NCBI GenBank assembly: GCA_001839685.1
Contig: MLAK01000363.1
Span: forward strand, 1-64,000
Direction: 5' to 3'
DNA length: 64,000 bases
Source of the DNA: Tritrichomonas foetus
Taxonomy: Eukaryota; Parabasalia; Tritrichomonadida; Tritrichomonadidae
Below, in pieces: positions 1 through 8,826 of the stretch (the first letter of the stretch is position 1; each line of letters starts with the position of its first letter). Made by a program: the position numbers and the translations under genes. Under the pieces are notes generated by a model, which did no database searches, was not told where the DNA came from, and saw only the letters and a program-made list of their open reading frames with translations.

Positions 1-9
1 TTCAAATTG

Positions 10-30
10 AGTGGTCACTTCACTTATAAA
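10..30 (+). promoter_or_regulatory. Core promoter: AGTGGTCAnnTCACTT initiator
   Basis: AGTGGTCACTTCACTTATA ends one base before the ATG at 30. The overlapping TCACTT copies fit the trichomonad initiator (TCA+1Y(T/A)). The same arrangement, with two substitutions, precedes phosphoglycerate kinase at 38776-38794. Assignment as initiator rests on established knowledge of Trichomonas promoters; transcription starts were not mapped. Confidence 0.6.
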
Positions 31-330
31 TGTCGGAAGAAAATATTCTTACATTCTCTTATTCACCTGAGAATAGATCTGAGATCGAGGAAATGTTACA
101 TCGAAGATTTCCAGATCTCACTGAAAAAGAGCTCAAAGCTATTCTTTTCAGTGGAGTTCTTATGAGTAGTTTCGGCAATGAAAATGGTGTCGATGAAGAA
201 ATCCAAAATGCATATGATTTCATTTCTCTTGCTCAGGGATATCTTGATCAACAACCTGAAGAGATCAAAATTGTTCAAATTGGCTTTAAGATACTTGAAA
301 AAGCCAAAAAAAAAAATAAAAGAACAGTAA
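30..330 (+). CDS. Small protein of unknown function (about 97-99 residues), 3' end uncertain
   Basis: I do not recognise this protein. The first 90 or so residues are acidic and helical-looking (MSEENILTF start, then ERKEL-type charged stretches). The start is well supported: a double TCACTTCACTT initiator lies only 5-15 bases upstream of the ATG. The frame as written stays open to 485, but beyond position 317 it runs through an 11-A homopolymer and then antisense across the convergent gene at 362-712. Gain of one A gives a stop at once (TAA inside TAAA, the trichomonad style of overlapping stop and polyadenylation signal); loss of one A gives a stop at 328-330. I therefore infer a homopolymer error and end the gene near 330. 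The function is unknown; the existence of the gene is likely. Confidence 0.55.
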
Positions 331-361
331 AAAAGTTAAAACTTAATCAATTAATGTTTGT

Positions 362-712
362 TTACTTTTGGATTATTTTCTCCAGATATTCTTTGGAAAT
401 NTGCTTTGCCAAGTCAAGATCAGAGATCCATTGTGATGCTTGTAAAAGAGCCTGTNTTTTNATTTCATCAATTTTGTCAATATAATCTTCTTCATTTGTA
501 TGATGAAATACAAAATCACAACATGCATCAATTGCAACTTGGTAAATTGGTTTGATGTATTTGTGATCTAACTCATTAATTTCTAACTCTTCATGAAATT
601 TACGAAGATCAGTTATGTCAAAGTTCTTGAGTCGTTTTTCATATTCTGCACAACTAAATTTAATATTTTCAATGTCAAGTTTGATCGAGTCAGCACGTAC
701 AACTTCCGACAT
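362..712 (-). CDS. Small acidic helical protein of unknown function (116 residues)
   Basis: Unrecognised protein of 116 residues, mostly charged helix, with three ambiguous bases (401, 456, 461) making three residues uncertain. An ATG 33 bases further upstream (745) is in frame, but I prefer 712 because a doubled TCACTT initiator sits 7-18 bases before it. Trichomonad 5' UTRs are normally that short, and the same element precedes the genes starting at 30 and 1088. The gene is convergent with the gene at 30, with only about 30 bases between the stops. No membrane segment or cysteine motif is seen. Confidence 0.6.
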   Translation of the reverse strand: MSEVVRADSIKLDIENIKFSCAEYEKRLKNFDITDLRKFHEELEINELDHKYIKPIYQVAIDACCDFVFHHTNEEDYIDKIDEXKXQALLQASQWISDLDLAKXISKEYLEKIIQK

Positions 713-718
713 AAAAAA

Positions 719-730
719 AAGTGAAGTGAC
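719..730 (-). promoter_or_regulatory. Doubled TCACTT initiator of the gene starting at 712
   Basis: On the minus strand this reads GTCACTTCACTT, followed by a T-run and then ATG. It matches the initiator of the gene at 30 and supports the 712 start over 745. Confidence 0.55.
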
Positions 731-821
731 AAATGGTCCGACCATCTGTCACTTTTTCACTTCATTAGCGTTAAAAACTCTAATTTCAAAAAAAAACATT
801 TATACTGAAAATAAAAAATTA

Positions 822-1088
822 TTATTGTTTAGTTAAATCATCAATTGTATCATTAACGATTTTAATCAATGGTTTCAAATCCATTAAAGTATTNTGGATG
901 TCACTTTCGACATCAGTCAGTTCATCTTGGAGTTCCTTTTGCCTTTTTCTAAGGTCTTGCAATCGTGTCATCAGAAAGTCAATTGACTCTCTTGGTTTGG
1001 GTTCAGGTGGNGTAAAGGNAAATGGTTTGCCAAATGNAGATCCTGCCCCGAAAGCCGTAGTACCTGGTGACGGTGGTAACTGAGACAT
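822..1088 (-). CDS. Small FG-containing coiled-coil protein (88 residues)
   Basis: The N-terminal 30 residues are Pro/Gly/Phe-rich with two or three FG-like dipeptides (AFGAG, FGKPF). The rest is a single charged coiled coil of about 55 residues (FLMTRLQDLRKRQKELQ...). An FG segment followed by a coiled coil recalls the C-terminal halves of FG nucleoporins, but the protein is far too short to assign. Four ambiguous bases (894, 1011, 1019, 1037) blur the sequence. The ATG is preceded by the TCACTT initiator at 1095-1100 (minus strand), the same core promoter as its two neighbours. Function is not assigned. Confidence 0.55.
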   Translation of the reverse strand: MSQLPPSPGTTAFGAGSXFGKPFXFXPPEPKPRESIDFLMTRLQDLRKRQKELQDELTDVESDIXNTLMDLKPLIKIVNDTIDDLTKQ

Positions 1089-1094
1089 AAATAA

Positions 1095-1105
1095 AAGTGA
1101 AGTGT
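1095..1105 (-). promoter_or_regulatory. Initiator of the gene starting at 1088
   Basis: On the minus strand this reads ACACTTCACTT, 6 bases before the ATG. It is the third copy of the same element within 1.1 kb. Confidence 0.55.
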
Positions 1106-1265
1106 CAAATACCTATTGTCAAAAAATAAACTATTCAAAAAGTTTCTATTGTCTTTTTTTTATCATTTTTTTTTCATTTTTTTTATTATATCACTGGTTA
1201 ACTCACTTCTGTTAACTCACTTTAGATAGCTCATTAATGTTAACTAATATTAGAAAATTACTACC

Positions 1266-1325
1266 GTAAAAGTGGGAGTTTACTAGATCGACCGAAGGGA
1301 GGTCTAGTAAAACAACCACTTTTAC
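1266..1325. other. 60-bp imperfect hairpin in gene-poor DNA
   Basis: GTAAAAGTGG (1266-1275) pairs perfectly with CCACTTTTAC (1316-1325). After an internal bulge (GAG against ACAA), TTTACTAGA (1279-1287) pairs with TCTAGTAAA (1303-1311), leaving a 15-base loop that is itself GC-richer than the surroundings. It could be a structured RNA, a short palindromic element or a regulatory site; nothing in the sequence decides. Confidence 0.5.
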
Positions 1326-1454
1326 ATTACTGACTTAGACATATGACCTATAATAACATATTCCAATTTCAGAAAGATTCATCGGTGAAGGGTCTGTTCG
1401 CACACTTCTACTTTCACTCTATCGAAAAATGTTTTGAGATTCTAACATTATTTT

Positions 1455-1560
1455 TTCAATACTTTATACAAACCGATTCAGTACTTTATACAAACTGATT
1501 CAACACTTTATATGAACCAATTCAATACTTTATTTTCACCTTTTCAATACTTTAGATTTC
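1455..1560. repeat. 22-bp tandem repeat, about 4.8 copies
   Basis: Units begin at 1455, 1477, 1499, 1521 and 1543 and follow the pattern TTCAATACTTTATACAAACC plus two bases. The first two units differ at only a few positions, and the last two are more diverged. It is noncoding in all frames. Confidence 0.8.
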
Positions 1561-1572
1561 TACCCACCATAT

Positions 1573-2330
1573 TATTTCATTAATTTATGAGGTTGTGATG
1601 CGAATGCAGATTGGTACAAACTGATAAAATCATCATCCACATGAGTCATAAAGTTGTGTGTGTTGGAATTGTTAATTTCATCATTTTGATATTTCATTAA
1701 ATTTATTCTTGCTTTACGTTTGATATTTAATCAAGATGCATAATATTCGATAACATGCCGTCAATATTATTTCTTGATCTTTATATTTTTTATCATGTGA
1801 TATAGTTTTTTGTAACCCATTTTCTTCACAATATATATATGTCTTTATTCTTAGACACGTGATTTTCTCGATGAGAAAATATTTAGAAGACGATTACAAC
1901 AGGCACGCGCTAATTTTTCTTTTGTTTTTTCATGACCTTTTGCATCATCAACTCAATCAAATGCTTGTTTGTTAGTATTGTCAAAAGGTTTTCCACATAA
2001 ATAGCATTAAGAATCAGAACTGATATTATCCATTCGAAATCTACTTTACAAACTGTTTTGGAAACATCCATTTGTTCCTTCTCTAATTAGCAAATTCATT
2101 TTTACAAATAACAAAATGATGCAATCTCAATGAAAGAAAATCGATTTTTGGATTCAGAACGAAAAAGAATTTGATCCTAATACTCAGTACAAGAAGCTTA
2201 TTTATAAGAACTTTGTTAATTTTCCAAATGTATATATCGATTATTCTTTTTTTCATTGAAGTTCTTGAATGTAAAATAACATTATAAAATGTCATCATCT
2301 TATTTGGATTTAAATCAAAAATGTCACCTT
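1573..2330 (-). pseudogene. Decayed coding sequence, minus strand (tentative)
   Basis: No intact ORF exists, but minus-strand segments read like protein. One, about 1573-1730, ends in a TAA stop and runs through FMTHVDDDFISLYQ. Another, about 1860-2005, is broken by in-frame stops and contains CYLCGKPFDN, followed about 20 residues later by ACCN. A CxxCGKxF start with a later CN recalls the zinc-binding region found in HNH-type and Maverick/Polinton polymerase proteins, but that match is weak and from memory of the family only. A longer open stretch lies at 2083-2298. The reading is that an old gene or mobile-element gene has decayed here. Confidence 0.25.
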
Positions 2331-2589
2331 TATTTGTTTACAAACAGATCAGAGATTATATCTGATAAATTCAAAATTTTAGTTCATAAATAAAATTTTG
2401 AATAACGAATATAACAAATTGAATTTTCTATTCAACTACTTTCTCAATGATATAAAATTTCATAAACTTTAAGAAAAATTCAATGAGTATATGAAATTGT
2501 TCAATACCCAAATTATATTTTCACAATAGCCTAAATAAAAATTCTGAACATAATCCAAAAATAACCAAATTTATACCAAAAAATCTTCA

Positions 2590-4206
2590 ATGCGGGAAAA
2601 CCAAGGAATTCGGGTCCTCCCTCTTATTCGAATTCCGCCTCGCCCTCAGCTGCTCATCCCAGTTCAAGGGTGCAAGACAAAGACTCCCACTATGAAGAAA
2701 CTCCCTCCTATGCTCTTTCCAGATCCTTCTCCTACTTCAGTGAATTCACCTGGTTATTCGCCTTCAAATTATTCACCTTCAACTAATTTCTCTTCAGAAA
2801 AATTCGTACAAAGTATTGAAAAAGTTGTTCTTACACCACCAACCCATTCTTTCCCATCTAAAGTTAATTCTAGCCCAGTAAGGGCAGCAATTCTCAGTTC
2901 GAAGTACTACAACAATCCCTGTCCGAGACACACAGGTGAACACTCTGTCGAAAGATACGAAAAATACATCCACGAACCTTTAACGCCAATGACAAAGAAC
3001 GATATTCATCATCTGCTTCGAAATTCCATCTTCCGGTTCACATTCCAATATTTAAACGTCTACTCAATTGCAGATATGCCTAAGGCATCGCCTGACAATG
3101 GCCGACAAATCGAAAATTTAATCAATATTTACCATAACTCTGGACCAGATGATCGAATTACAATTACGAAATATGTAATGCAGAGTGTTGTCCGCGAGAC
3201 GCCAAAGTTCGAAAAATCAAATCCTTTCTCCGAACAATCTCCAATATATGTAATTACAAATTCGCAACAACTCGAAAAGTTGCATGCGTTATTCCAATCG
3301 ATTCTCAATGATGATGCAACGACTGTCTCCCGGAAGTTCCTTTCGCAGCTGATTCGGCAACTCGACACGAATGTTGATTTTGAGCGAAAGGAAATTGAAA
3401 AAGAGATCATTATTTATCTCAAAAATAATCACAGCACCCGGCCCTTTATACTTCAAGGCCTCATTTCAAAGCTTATCGTTTTTCAAGAGCTCGGTGATAA
3501 TTTTTGCCCACCTTTTGCAATTCCATCAATTTTGAGAATCTTTGTTTTCTATTTTAATGAAGTACTGAAAGTGAATAATAGCCAACTCTCAAAGAAGGCC
3601 AAAATGCTATTCAAGTCCGTTTTCTTTCCACTTCACTCAAGTGAACATTTCGTTTTGTATGAAAAGCCATTGAAAGACATTTCTACATATTTCATGTCAA
3701 AAGACGCAGAACTGGCAACTTGGTGTATAAATTACTTATGCAAGCATTGGCCGCTTTCATCGCCCAGAAAAGAAATTGCATTCTTACAACAACTTGGAAA
3801 TGCCATGCAATTCACTGATCCTGATACTGTTGATTCTATTGGAAAACTAGTATCGAGAACTTTAGCTAGATGTATTTCGTCTGAAACGATAAATGTTTCA
3901 GTTTCAGCAATGCTAGACCTCTCTAGTAACAATCTTCTTTCTTACTTTGATGAATCTTTGAAGGGTATGTTTTTGAACGATATTATTCCAGCACTCGAAA
4001 TTGCATCAAAGAACTGGAAGGCACAGCTCAGCGAAATGTCGACAAAACTACTTGATCATTTGAAAAGGGAGCAAAAGAAGATAAATAACACAAAGGATAA
4101 AAAGACAAAGTTGAGAGAGCAGAATTGGACGACAATTCGAACACTTGCACGTTCAAAAAGAGCTGTAAATTCCCAAAAAACACTTTTCCACTCAACTGAA
4201 AAATAA
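2590..4206 (+). CDS. PP2A regulatory B subunit, B56 family
   Basis: The protein (538 residues) has a Pro/Ser-rich N-terminal tail to about residue 120, then the helical HEAT-like B56 fold. Recognisable B56 blocks include the FxGLISKLIVFQELG region, the SEHFVLYEKPLKDISTYF region and the helix with TWCINYLCKHWPLSSPRKE, which corresponds to the family's [20 protein letters not shown] segment. The C-terminus after residue 490 is Lys-rich and lacks further motifs. B56 subunits bring the PP2A core enzyme to substrates carrying LxxIxE motifs, in centromere, cell-cycle and signalling roles. The ATG at 2590 follows TTCA directly, consistent with a very short leader. The N-terminal tail is longer than in animal B56 and is probably disordered. 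Confidence 0.88.
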   Translation: MRENQGIRVLPLIRIPPRPQLLIPVQGCKTKTPTMKKLPPMLFPDPSPTSVNSPGYSPSNYSPSTNFSSEKFVQSIEKVVLTPPTHSFPSKVNSSPVRAAILSSKYYNNPCPRHTGEHSVERYEKYIHEPLTPMTKNDIHHLLRNSIFRFTFQYLNVYSIADMPKASPDNGRQIENLINIYHNSGPDDRITITKYVMQSVVRETPKFEKSNPFSEQSPIYVITNSQQLEKLHALFQSILNDDATTVSRKFLSQLIRQLDTNVDFERKEIEKEIIIYLKNNHSTRPFILQGLISKLIVFQELGDNFCPPFAIPSILRIFVFYFNEVLKVNNSQLSKKAKMLFKSVFFPLHSSEHFVLYEKPLKDISTYFMSKDAELATWCINYLCKHWPLSSPRKEIAFLQQLGNAMQFTDPDTVDSIGKLVSRTLARCISSETINVSVSAMLDLSSNNLLSYFDESLKGMFLNDIIPALEIASKNWKAQLSEMSTKLLDHLKREQKKINNTKDKKTKLREQNWTTIRTLARSKRAVNSQKTLFHSTEK

Positions 4207-4571
4207 CAAGCCTTTTTTCCCTTTTCCAATCTTTTGCTTCTTCATCTTTTTTTGATTTTTATTATTCAAATTGAATTTCAAATGCATTGAATGCTATTTT
4301 AACTTTCATTTTGAAAAAAGAAAAGAAAAATATATGCTATTTTAATTATCATGTAAAATCGGTTTTTTCATGAAACTACGATGATTCGATAGATCATAAT
4401 TAATTACGCGAAATTAATAAATATGTTATGCTTTAATTCCCTTTTTTGTTTATTTTCTTTCTTTTTATTTCCTTCTTTCTTTTTATACGAAAGAGCAATA
4501 ACAATAAAAATTAAGAATAAGTTATTAATAACATTTATTATATAAAAACATAAAATTACATGACATAAAAA
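4207..4571. other. Convergent spacer, no gene seen
   Basis: It lies between the 3' ends of the PP2A subunit and the coiled-coil gene. It is T/A-rich with pyrimidine tracts near 4440-4490; nothing else is seen. Confidence 0.6.
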
Positions 4572-7500
4572 TTACACTGTTGATAAAATTGGATATTTTT
4601 TCAGCGGCTTTTCATCATTATCGATTTCATTGTCAGCATAATTTTCATTGGCTCTGGCTTTTGATACAGTTGGTTGGACATTTCCAGATACTTTGCGGAG
4701 TCTTCTTATTGCGTCAATAATCAGTAAAATCGTTTTTATTGATAGATGATTAGATTTTCGAGTAGAGGATCGAATTAGACCACTTGTTAACAATTTCTTT
4801 TCGGCTCTTAAAATTTCCAAACGTTTAATTAGGAGACGCTGACTGAGTCCAGCCATTACAGCTTCTTCAATTGCATACTGAAGCTCTTTCGATGATTGAT
4901 AAGCAGCGAAATTATCTGATACAACGGAAAACAGTTTTTTCGCCCATTGCTCCCATTCAAACATGGTTTTATCTTGATATTCAGCAGTTTTAGCATGACT
5001 TAAGAGAACTTCAGCTTTACTTTTCTCCTTTTTGATTTCATTTTTAGCTTGGTGATAACTTGTGATTTTCTTTGTTAATTTGGTAATGATTGGAACCAAA
5101 GGCTCTTTATTTTTGGCTCCTAATAGAACTCTTACAGTATTAATTTCACTTGAATTAGATTCAAGGAAGCATATTTTCTCAGACATTCTCTGAAGTTCTC
5201 TTTTTACTTTTTCAAGTACATTTAACACTGATTTGTCAGATATTATTTGGTTGAAATCAAAGAATTCTTTAAACTTTTCACATATTAATACAAGAAAATC
5301 ATGATTCATACTTTCGAGTTCTGCTTTTTGTTTTTCAAGAAGAGTTTCTTGCTTTGTTTCAATATTCATTAGATTCATTTTATACTGAGTCTCTAGCAAA
5401 TTTTTCTCTCTTTTCATTTTTTCTTCGTATGATGAAATCTTCATTTTGAGCATCTTTTGTTCTATTTTTGAAGAAGCTAATTCAGCTGATATCTGTTTCA
5501 ATTGAACACTATTTTTCTCAAATTCGTTTTTAATGCTGCTTTCAGATTTCTTGGCATTTTCATACTTTTCTTTATATTTATTTATAAGAGCGTCATATTG
5601 TTTTCTAATTTCATCATTTTGTCCTTTTTGAATAGATAATTCGTCTTGAAGATGTTTTATCTGTAACTTATTTTCCTTTTTAATTGAACATTTTTCATCA
5701 ACAATTGAATTTTCAAGATTTTGGAATTTGTTTTTCCATTCTTCAATCTCATGTTCTAGAAAATTAATTTGCCTCTGATTATCATTTTTAAGTTGTTCTA
5801 TTGCTTGATTTTGATAATCATTATTCATATCAATATTGTAGTTTTGATTTTCAATCGCTTTTTGCAAATTAGTCATTTCAACATAAGTTGTTTCCAAAGT
5901 TTCATTAAGTTCTAATTTTTCTTTTGTCATTTGATTAACTTGCTTTTGCAATATATCAATGTTTTGAAGAAGTTCTGAATTCTTCTTTTTCATGATCTTG
6001 ATTTTCTTATCTTTATCTAAGCAATGTTTAACTACAAGTTCTTTATCAAAGTTTGCCTTTTTAATCTTCTCCAAAATCGCAGCAGTATATTCATTATTAG
6101 AATCATCTGCTTTTGTATTTTCTTTGATAATAATACAACATTGATTTATAGCTTCATTGGTATCTTTTGTCTCTACAATAACCTTTCGAATTAAATTAAG
6201 TGTAGTTTCAAGATTTTTTCTTTGATTTTCTACTCTCTTAACTTTAGTATTCATTGAACTCTGTATATCATCTATTTTGCTTTTAGATTCATCATTAATC
6301 AACTTCAGCTCATGGCGTAGTTCATGTACATCTTGAATAAGATGATGATTTGCTTCTGTTAAATTTTGAGCATATCTTCGTAAGACATCATTTGCTGTTG
6401 TGCACAACTGTAATATTAAGTAATATTCTCTTTCATTAAAGTCGTATTGGTTAAGAAAATTCTCAACACGTGTAGGAAAATCTAAAAATAGTTCATGATT
6501 AATTGGTAGATCACGATATTGCCTGATAAAAGATTCTATTCTATTACATTGGGCAAGAAGTAAAGGCCTAAAATCTTCTTCTGGTTTCGTGCCTATTATC
6601 CATTTTTGCATTTCCCCACTATTTGCTAATTGATCAATAAACTGAAGCAAGTTGCCACAATAATTGGTGAGTCTGGTAATTTGCTGTTCTGATTTTCTAT
6701 TTATTTTTTTGGATTTTTTCCCTTTGATCATAGAAACATATAATAAGAAATCAACTAAAGCAATTATTTGTGTTAATGGATTGTCATCTTGCATAATAAT
6801 TGTATTAATATCATCTGAAATACTCTTCGGAATGGATCTTGTTTCTAAAAAATCTTTAATATGATCTAAAACTTCAGAACTACGCTCTTCTATGTTATCA
6901 TTCATTTTAGTCTTTTGGTTGGAAACATGATTAATTTCTGTTTTCAAATTATTTATAGTTTCATTGGATTTCTTCAGAGTTTCTTGATTTTGTTGAATTT
7001 CATTTTCTGCTTTTTGCTGAAGTTTTTCATATTGACTAATCACAGCTGCCTGCTTTTGTACAATTTCATATAGATAATTTTTGCTTTTGGATTCCTTGCT
7101 CAATTCTTCACTAATGGAACTTAAATGATCAGAAAGTTCAGAAAATGCCATTGCAAGCTTTACATTTTCTTCTTTTTTACACTTTAATTCAGCAAGGAGA
7201 GTAGAATTAGAAGAATTTATTTTACTTTTGTTTAATAAATCATCTTTTTCGAAGTGTAAAATATTAAGTTCTTGTTTTAATTTATTAATCTTATAATCAT
7301 CTGATTTAATTTTCTCAAGGTGCTTTTGATGTTGTTCAGTCAATTCTTGTATTTTATCTTTTAGTTTTTTATTTTTCGCATTAAGATGTTTATATTTTAA
7401 TTTGATTGACTGCAAATCATTTTGTAATACAAATATGCGCGCACAATTTAAATCATCACTTCCTTCGGGCGATGAAGATTTGCTTGATTTGGTGCTACTA

Positions 7501-8471
7501 AGAACAATATTTTCTTGAATAGCCATTTTCAGTTGTGATGCTAATGAATCATTTTCATTATTCACTCTTTTTATTGCATTTTGGTATTTTTCCACTAGAG
7601 ATAAAAGTGATTCAATTTTCTCAAGTAAAGAATCATCATTTTGATTTTGTTGATATTGTAATTGATTAATTTGAATTTTCAGAATATTCAATTCTTTATC
7701 CAGTTTTTTCATAGTGTTTTTGTTTGCTTTACTAGGATCTGATTGTATAATTTCTTCAGTATTTACCAGAGAATCATTTTCAAATTCTTTGTCAGCGTTT
7801 TGAAGGTTGAAGTCTTCTGCCAGGTAGTTCACAAGCTCTGTTGAATTTTCAAAAGGTGTAAAAGAAGTGTCTTGACTTTGTTTCTCTATTAAAAGGCTAT
7901 CTTTCGATTGTTCAAGATCAGAAATTCTGGAATTCAGCTTTTCATTCTCTTTTTCAAGCTTTTCATTTTGAATTTGTAAAGAGTTCACTTCATTGCAGAT
8001 TTTATTTGTTGAATTTTTGAGTTTATTATTATAGTGATATTGAATATTATTGATTTTTTCTTTCAAAATATTATTCTCATTCAAAAGTGATTGATGGAAT
8101 TGTTCATTTGGATGAACTTTTGGTAAAGTCAAAAAGGTGAATGTTAATAATCGAAATGCTTCAAAAATAACAGACTGTGGACCTACATCAGCTGTCGGCA
8201 TTTTGTTGATCACATTTAAATCTGACAAAATCGTTTGAATGGCTTGATTAATTTCTGTCATGTCAAAATTATCAGGAACTTGACTATTGATGTTTTCTAT
8301 TCCGTTGGATTTAAGTAAACTCGAGAGATTTGTCGTGTGAAAATATAATTCGTCTTTTGCTGTTGATGCATTCGTGTCGCTGTCAGAACTTTGAACAGCT
8401 TCGTATGTCTGCTTTAAAACAGACTCACCAATTTTAACAAACCTGCTATCAGAGTCGCTATAAGCAGACAT
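4572..8471 (-). CDS. Long coiled-coil protein (1299 residues), function unknown
   Basis: From about residue 100 to residue 1150 the protein is almost continuous charged coiled coil, rich in Lys, Glu, Asn and Gln. One globular, hydrophobic island lies near residues 520-700 (DIKDFLETRS... to ...RYAQNLTEA). The first 100 residues are Ser/Asp-rich, and the C-terminal 120 contain a basic helix (LLIDAIRRLRKVSG). No GRIP, kinesin, SMC or myosin head motif is seen. Such proteins in trichomonads are often cytoskeletal or Golgi tethers, but the class is prone to false similarity, so I assign none. Two copies of the 63-bp inverted-repeat module lie 87-223 bases upstream of the ATG, the most elaborate upstream region in the window. 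Confidence 0.85.
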   Translation of the reverse strand: MSAYSDSDSRFVKIGESVLKQTYEAVQSSDSDTNASTAKDELYFHTTNLSSLLKSNGIENINSQVPDNFDMTEINQAIQTILSDLNVINKMPTADVGPQSVIFEAFRLLTFTFLTLPKVHPNEQFHQSLLNENNILKEKINNIQYHYNNKLKNSTNKICNEVNSLQIQNEKLEKENEKLNSRISDLEQSKDSLLIEKQSQDTSFTPFENSTELVNYLAEDFNLQNADKEFENDSLVNTEEIIQSDPSKANKNTMKKLDKELNILKIQINQLQYQQNQNDDSLLEKIESLLSLVEKYQNAIKRVNNENDSLASQLKMAIQENIVLSSTKSSKSSSPEGSDDLNCARIFVLQNDLQSIKLKYKHLNAKNKKLKDKIQELTEQHQKHLEKIKSDDYKINKLKQELNILHFEKDDLLNKSKINSSNSTLLAELKCKKEENVKLAMAFSELSDHLSSISEELSKESKSKNYLYEIVQKQAAVISQYEKLQQKAENEIQQNQETLKKSNETINNLKTEINHVSNQKTKMNDNIEERSSEVLDHIKDFLETRSIPKSISDDINTIIMQDDNPLTQIIALVDFLLYVSMIKGKKSKKINRKSEQQITRLTNYCGNLLQFIDQLANSGEMQKWIIGTKPEEDFRPLLLAQCNRIESFIRQYRDLPINHELFLDFPTRVENFLNQYDFNEREYYLILQLCTTANDVLRRYAQNLTEANHHLIQDVHELRHELKLINDESKSKIDDIQSSMNTKVKRVENQRKNLETTLNLIRKVIVETKDTNEAINQCCIIIKENTKADDSNNEYTAAILEKIKKANFDKELVVKHCLDKDKKIKIMKKKNSELLQNIDILQKQVNQMTKEKLELNETLETTYVEMTNLQKAIENQNYNIDMNNDYQNQAIEQLKNDNQRQINFLEHEIEEWKNKFQNLENSIVDEKCSIKKENKLQIKHLQDELSIQKGQNDEIRKQYDALINKYKEKYENAKKSESSIKNEFEKNSVQLKQISAELASSKIEQKMLKMKISSYEEKMKREKNLLETQYKMNLMNIETKQETLLEKQKAELESMNHDFLVLICEKFKEFFDFNQIISDKSVLNVLEKVKRELQRMSEKICFLESNSSEINTVRVLLGAKNKEPLVPIITKLTKKITSYHQAKNEIKKEKSKAEVLLSHAKTAEYQDKTMFEWEQWAKKLFSVVSDNFAAYQSSKELQYAIEEAVMAGLSQRLLIKRLEILRAEKKLLTSGLIRSSTRKSNHLSIKTILLIIDAIRRLRKVSGNVQPTVSKARANENYADNEIDNDEKPLKKYPILSTV

Positions 8472-8557
8472 CTGAAGTTTGTACGTTTAAAAAAACAAAG
8501 GTTATTTAATTTGACGAATATTTCACCTTTCAATAAACATCCCAGATTTCTCGATAA

Positions 8558-8620
8558 ACTTTTTCCTTATTTATATGGTCTTTTTTTGAGAATTTCAATC
8601 CATTTAAACATGGAAAAAGT
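8558..8620. promoter_or_regulatory. 63-bp inverted-repeat module, copy 1 (21+21+21)
   Basis: The left arm (8558-8578) is ACTTTTTCCTTATTTATATGG. The right arm (8600-8620) is its imperfect inverse, beginning CCATTTAAA and ending GGAAAAAGT. The spacer is 21 bp. It lies upstream of the coiled-coil gene that starts at 8471. Confidence 0.6.
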
Positions 8621-8631
8621 AGGCAATGAAA

Positions 8632-8694
8632 AAATTTTCTGTTTTTATATGGCCCCCAACTTTTAATATATGACCATATAAATACAGAAAAAAT
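8632..8694. promoter_or_regulatory. 63-bp inverted-repeat module, copy 2
   Basis: The arms are 8632-8652 (inner part TTTTCTGTTTTTATATGG) and 8674-8694 (inner part CCATATAAATACAGAAAA). They match at 17 of 18 inner positions and again have a 21-bp spacer. It sits 11 bp from copy 1. Confidence 0.65.
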
Positions 8695-8826
8695 AATATA
8701 TAAAAATCACTTTTTCTCTTTCAGCTTGCAATTTGACAATCTTCACTCTAATGATTTACATGCATAATATATTCAATAAATCAAATCAATCAAAATTGGA
8801 AGTTGCCGACAATAAAAAATATTTAA

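Larger units (their letters stand above)
1106..2589. other. 1.5-kb gene-poor spacer
   Basis: It holds the hairpin at 1266-1325, the 22-bp repeat at 1455-1560 and the tentative decayed coding sequence. Otherwise it is AT-rich with homopolymer runs and no ORF that I can support. Confidence 0.6.
8472..8826. other. Spacer with two regulatory modules
   Basis: It holds module copies 1 and 2 and a lone ACTTTTTCTCTTT at 8709-8721. It is the 5' region of the coiled-coil gene and the 3' side of the zinc-finger gene. Nothing else is seen. Confidence 0.6.

Noticed and set aside
2083..2298. 71-codon minus-strand ORF in the gene-poor spacer
   Set aside because: No initiator and no recognisable motif; kept only as part of the tentative decayed region.
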